This document shows positions 49,088 to 51,561 of a DNA stretch of 51,561 nt, in pieces. Each line of letters begins with the position of its first letter. The first letter of the stretch is position 1. The notes under the pieces are model-generated. The model saw only the letters and a program-made list of their open reading frames with translations, was not told the origin of the DNA and did not search any database. Position numbers and translations under genes: made by a program. The stretch is from NCBI GenBank assembly GCA_051872335.1, contig JBJEDT010000005.1:1-51561 (forward strand), read 5' to 3'. This DNA comes from SUG2458 sp051872335 (GTDB lineage Bacteria; Bacillota_I; Bacilli_A; RFN20; CAG-826).

Positions 49088-49096
49088 ATTATACCA
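49088..49096 (-). promoter_or_regulatory. Extended -10 promoter of dnaN
   Basis: TATGG-TATAAT on the minus strand (hexamer 49088-49093), upstream of the two DnaA-box-like repeats, which fall in the 5' leader. Confidence 0.65.
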
Positions 49097-49135
49097 TACT
49101 TAAATTATATATAATATAATTTGTTGCAAAATTTA

Positions 49136-50512
49136 TTAAGAATTTTCAACTTTTAATAGCTTTTTAATTTCCACAATTGCAGTGTTATAAGAAGCATTAG
49201 TTTTCAACAATTTTTCTACTTTATTCACAGCAGACATAACTGTTGAATGATCTTTACCTCCAAAGACAGCTCCAATTTTTGTAAATGGAACATCTAATAA
49301 TGATCTAATTAAATACATAGCAATGTGACGAGCTAATGCAAGTTGTGAAGTACGAGCATTTCCTTTTAATTGAGAAACAGTTAAATTATAATAATCAGCA
49401 ACAACTTCAATAATTCTTTCTTCGTTTAATAATGCTTCTGTATCACGAACATTAATTATAGAAGAAACTGAATCAATAGCTATTTGCATGGTTATACGTT
49501 TACATTGTTTTATATTAATTGTATAAAATAGTAGTCTATTTATAGCACCTTCAAGTTCTCTAACATTACTTGAGAATTTTGTTGCGAAAAATTCTAAAAC
49601 ATCCTCATCGAAATTATTGATATCTAAGTCATTTGCTTCAATTTTGAGTTTTAAAATTTGTAATAATGTTTCTTTATCAGGACTTTTAATATCAATACTT
49701 AAACCAGCATTAAAGCGAGTTACTAAACGTTGTTCTAAACCTTTTAAATTATTAGGGTGACAATCTGAAGTTAAAACAATTTGTTTTCCATTATTAATCA
49801 TAATGTTAAAAACATTGAAAAACATTTCAGCAGTTTTATTCTTTTGAGCTAAAAATTGAATATCATCGATTAGCAATACATCAACAGATCTAAAATATTC
49901 TTTTAATTCTTCAATTTCATTGTCTCCACGTACAGATTTTACAAATTCATCGATAAAATCATCTGTTGAAATATATAAAACATTTAAAAGAGGATTATTT
50001 TCTCTAATATAATTACCAATTGCATGTAATAAATGAGTTTTTCCTAGGCCAGATTGAGAATAAATAAACAAAGGATTAAATGATTTTCCAGGAGCAGATG
50101 CAATCATTACTGCAGCTTGGGATGCTTCTCTATTACATTGACCAACAACAAAAGAATCAAAAGTATATTTAGTATTAATTACTGAATTTTGAAAGAACTT
50201 TTTCTTTTCTGAAGAGGATTTAATTTTAGCAACTTCATTTTCAATGTCTGCTTCGGTAATAAATTGGAGTTCATAATTTGATGAAGTAACCTCTTTTATA
50301 ATTTCATCGAGCATTACTTTATATTTTGTTTCGATAATTTGAATAGCTAATTTTGAATTTAAAACAATGATCATTTTATTGCCATCGATTTTATGAATTC
50401 TAGACAATGAAAAAAAAGAATCATAAATATGACGTTCATTTAAGCGTTGTTCAACTAATTTAAGTGTGTTATTCCAAATATTATTAATTTCAGATATTGT
50501 GCTAGTTACCAT
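49136..50512 (-). CDS. dnaA: Chromosomal replication initiator DnaA
   Basis: Opens the origin and loads the helicase. 458 residues: domain I to about 85, a short domain II, then the AAA+ domain with Walker A SGLGKTHLL near 152-160, Walker B VLLIDDIQFLA near 209-219, and domain IV with KIGAVFGGKDHSTVMSAVNKV read in parts near 415-436 (DnaA signature). GGGGGAAG precedes the ATG at 50512. Confidence 0.98.
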   Translation of the reverse strand: MVTSTISEINNIWNNTLKLVEQRLNERHIYDSFFSLSRIHKIDGNKMIIVLNSKLAIQIIETKYKVMLDEIIKEVTSSNYELQFITEADIENEVAKIKSSSEKKKFFQNSVINTKYTFDSFVVGQCNREASQAAVMIASAPGKSFNPLFIYSQSGLGKTHLLHAIGNYIRENNPLLNVLYISTDDFIDEFVKSVRGDNEIEELKEYFRSVDVLLIDDIQFLAQKNKTAEMFFNVFNIMINNGKQIVLTSDCHPNNLKGLEQRLVTRFNAGLSIDIKSPDKETLLQILKLKIEANDLDINNFDEDVLEFFATKFSSNVRELEGAINRLLFYTINIKQCKRITMQIAIDSVSSIINVRDTEALLNEERIIEVVADYYNLTVSQLKGNARTSQLALARHIAMYLIRSLLDVPFTKIGAVFGGKDHSTVMSAVNKVEKLLKTNASYNTAIVEIKKLLKVENS

Positions 50513-50925
50513 AATTACTTCCCCCTGGTAATTATCTTAATATTATCATAAAATCCACAAAATGAAATAAAAATCATATCTAAAATTTACTTTTCCACAA
50601 AAAATAATGAAAAAGCAACGATTTAATCGTTAAATCCACAAAATCCACCTTTTTAAACAGATAAAATTTTTGTGGAAAACTTTTTGTGAAAAAAATAATT
50701 GTGGAAAAATGTGGAAAACTTAGTAATTTTATTTCATTCCACAGGAAAATAACGATTAAATCGCATTTTTCTTCTTTTTACAAATTGTTGATAAATTGTG
50801 GATAACTTAGATTATTATACACATGTGGTGTTGATAGTAAAAATTCCATAATTTTTTTAAAAAACAGAGAAAAAAATTATATTAAAAATTATAAGCCTAC
50901 TATCAGTGTATTTTGTCGGTTTTAC
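50513..50925. other. Replication origin region (oriC)
   Basis: 413 bases upstream of dnaA without genes. DnaA-box-like sites: TGTGGATAA at 50797-50805 (exact consensus), TGTTGATAA at 50786-50794, TGTGGAAAA at 50671, 50700 and 50710, TTTTCCACA at 50591-50599, and TCCACA-type remnants at 50551-50559, 50631-50640 and 50641-50649. Two mirror palindromes AACGATTTAATCG (50618-50630) and CGATTAAATCG (50753-50763) lie around the cluster. An extremely AT-rich stretch at about 50840-50897 is flanked by TGATAGTA / TACTATCA (50832-50839, 50898-50905) and is the likely unwinding element. Confidence 0.85.
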
Positions 50926-50954
50926 TTGACTTTTATTATTATAAATAATATTAT
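50926..50954 (+). promoter_or_regulatory. rpmH promoter
   Basis: TTGACT (50926-50931), 17-base spacer, TATTAT (50949-50954), 35 bases before the rpmH start. Confidence 0.75.
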
Positions 50955-50989
50955 ACTTTTGCGTAGATTTGTAAAACGGAGGTGTCAAT

Positions 50990-51124
50990 ATGAAAAGAAC
51001 GTATCAACCAAACAAAAGAAAAAGAGCTGTCAGACACGGTTTTAGAGCAAGAATGGCTACACCAAATGGTCGTAAAGTTATTGCAAGACGTCGTGCAAAA
51101 GGTAGAAAACAACTTACAGCTTAA
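50990..51124 (+). CDS. rpmH: 50S ribosomal protein L34
   Basis: A 44-residue, Arg/Lys-rich protein beginning MKRTYQPNKRKRAVRHGF and containing GRKVIARRRAKGRKQL, matching L34 throughout. Start at 50990 with GGAGG 7-8 bases upstream. It diverges from dnaA across oriC and is followed by rnpA, the order typical for bacterial origins. Too short for most gene tables but certain. Confidence 0.98.
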   Translation: MKRTYQPNKRKRAVRHGFRARMATPNGRKVIARRRAKGRKQLTA

Positions 51125-51140
51125 GTCTTAAGTTAAATAA

Positions 51141-51173
51141 GCCACTAAGTTAATAAGCTTGGTGGTTTTTTTA
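51141..51173 (+). terminator. Hairpin with T-run between rpmH and rnpA
   Basis: CCACTAAG (51142-51149) pairs with CTTGGTGG (51158-51165) with one T-G pair, followed by seven T. Because rnpA starts 14 bases later, it probably works as a partial terminator that keeps rnpA expression below rpmH. Confidence 0.7.
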
Positions 51174-51187
51174 AAAGAGGTGCATTG

Positions 51188-51535
51188 ATGAAAGAAAAAT
51201 TTAGAGTAAAAAAACATCAAGAATTCCAAGAAATTATTAATAGTAAAAAATTTGAAAAAAATTCTAATTACGCAATTTATTTTAGAAGCAATGAATTTGG
51301 GTATAGTCGTATAGGTATTTCTGCTTCTAAAAAACTAGGTAACGCTGTACAGCGTGTCAAAATTCGTCGACAAGTTCGAGCTATGTTACGTGAACTTTGG
51401 GGTTTAGACATCCCACTTGATCTTGTCATCATTGTAAGAAATGGTTATAAAATTGAAAACTACAATGAATCTTTAAATAAACTTAAGGATTTATTGGACA
51501 AAATAATAAGGAGACTAACTATTAAAAAACAATAG
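51188..51535 (+). CDS. rnpA: Ribonuclease P protein component
   Basis: The protein subunit that helps RNase P RNA mature tRNA 5' ends. 115 residues with the signature RIGISASKKLGNAVQRVKIRRQVR (read in parts, about 42-65), which holds the RNR-like basic patch. The start is the ATG at 51188, 7 bases after GAGGTG; the TTG just before it is less likely. A yidC gene usually follows but lies outside the window. The 26 bases after the stop contain only a weak 7-bp hairpin. Confidence 0.96.
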   Translation: MKEKFRVKKHQEFQEIINSKKFEKNSNYAIYFRSNEFGYSRIGISASKKLGNAVQRVKIRRQVRAMLRELWGLDIPLDLVIIVRNGYKIENYNESLNKLKDLLDKIIRRLTIKKQ

Positions 51536-51561
51536 GAAATTTAAGAAATTTCTAAAAAGTA

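Noticed and set aside
50513..50925. CRISPR-like array in the repeated TGTGGAAAA region
   Set aside because: Repeats are 9 bases and irregularly spaced, as DnaA boxes are; no spacer pattern or cas gene exists in the window.
1..51561. Mycoplasma genetic code (TGA = Trp)
   Set aside because: Trp is TGG in every conserved protein and no conserved Trp falls on TGA; only the scarcity of TGA stops is notable.

Overview
The window is very AT-rich and carries a low-GC Gram-positive (Bacillota) chromosome segment around the replication origin. The order rnpA-rpmH-oriC-dnaA-dnaN-...-yaaA-recF-gyrB-gyrA, the serS T-box, DegV, YitT and DUF1540 proteins all fit Bacilli. A small SRP RNA of about 83 nt, an HTH-less BirA and the near absence of TGA stop codons suggest a branch near Erysipelotrichia and the Mollicutes-related gut Bacilli. 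Trp is read from TGG, so the code is standard. Species assignment is not possible from the sequence alone.

Layout. 1-5.6 kb: the 3' part of an FtsX-type ABC permease, a YitT protein, a CPA2 cation/proton antiporter, and a DUF6273-like lipoprotein gene broken by an in-frame TAA. 5.7-11.5 kb (minus strand): an energy operon, pckA-oadA-oadG-biotin carrier-oadB, followed by birA. It links PEP carboxykinase to a sodium-pumping oxaloacetate decarboxylase. 11.8-14.8 kb: pth, an MFS carrier, a DUF1540 protein and an RsuA-type pseudouridine synthase. 14.8-19.4 kb: a TetR repressor with two matching operators and a heterodimeric ABC exporter. 19.4-22.7 kb: an uronate (KduI/KduD/KdgK) catabolic cluster with a YhcH-like protein. 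22.8-35.6 kb: DUF4234 and DegV proteins, a Ca-type P-ATPase, a TetR-alcohol dehydrogenase-M50 pseudoprotease operon, and a tightly coupled run of P-ATPase, psuG, cysK and cysE. 35.7-38.6 kb: tadA, SRP RNA, trmN6, and serS under a T-box.

38.6-51.5 kb is the origin region. gyrA, gyrB, recF and yaaA lie downstream of dnaN, but dnaN and yaaA are separated by an accessory island: an MNT/HepT toxin-antitoxin pair whose hepT gene is split by a 2.2-kb IS607-type element carrying a serine transposase and TnpB. Joining the flanks at a shared GG restores an uninterrupted hepT frame that overlaps mntA. The antitoxin has an N-terminal segment resembling a ribbon-helix-helix domain and an 18-bp palindrome over its promoter. 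The presumed TnpB guide would be hepT sequence.

Main points of interest: the split toxin-antitoxin system with its candidate omega RNA, the PEPCK/sodium-pump operon, the broken lipoprotein gene, the M50 homologue with HExxH changed to YELGH, the duplicated TetR operators, and GyrA residues at quinolone positions. All function calls come from reading motifs and context; no database search was run.
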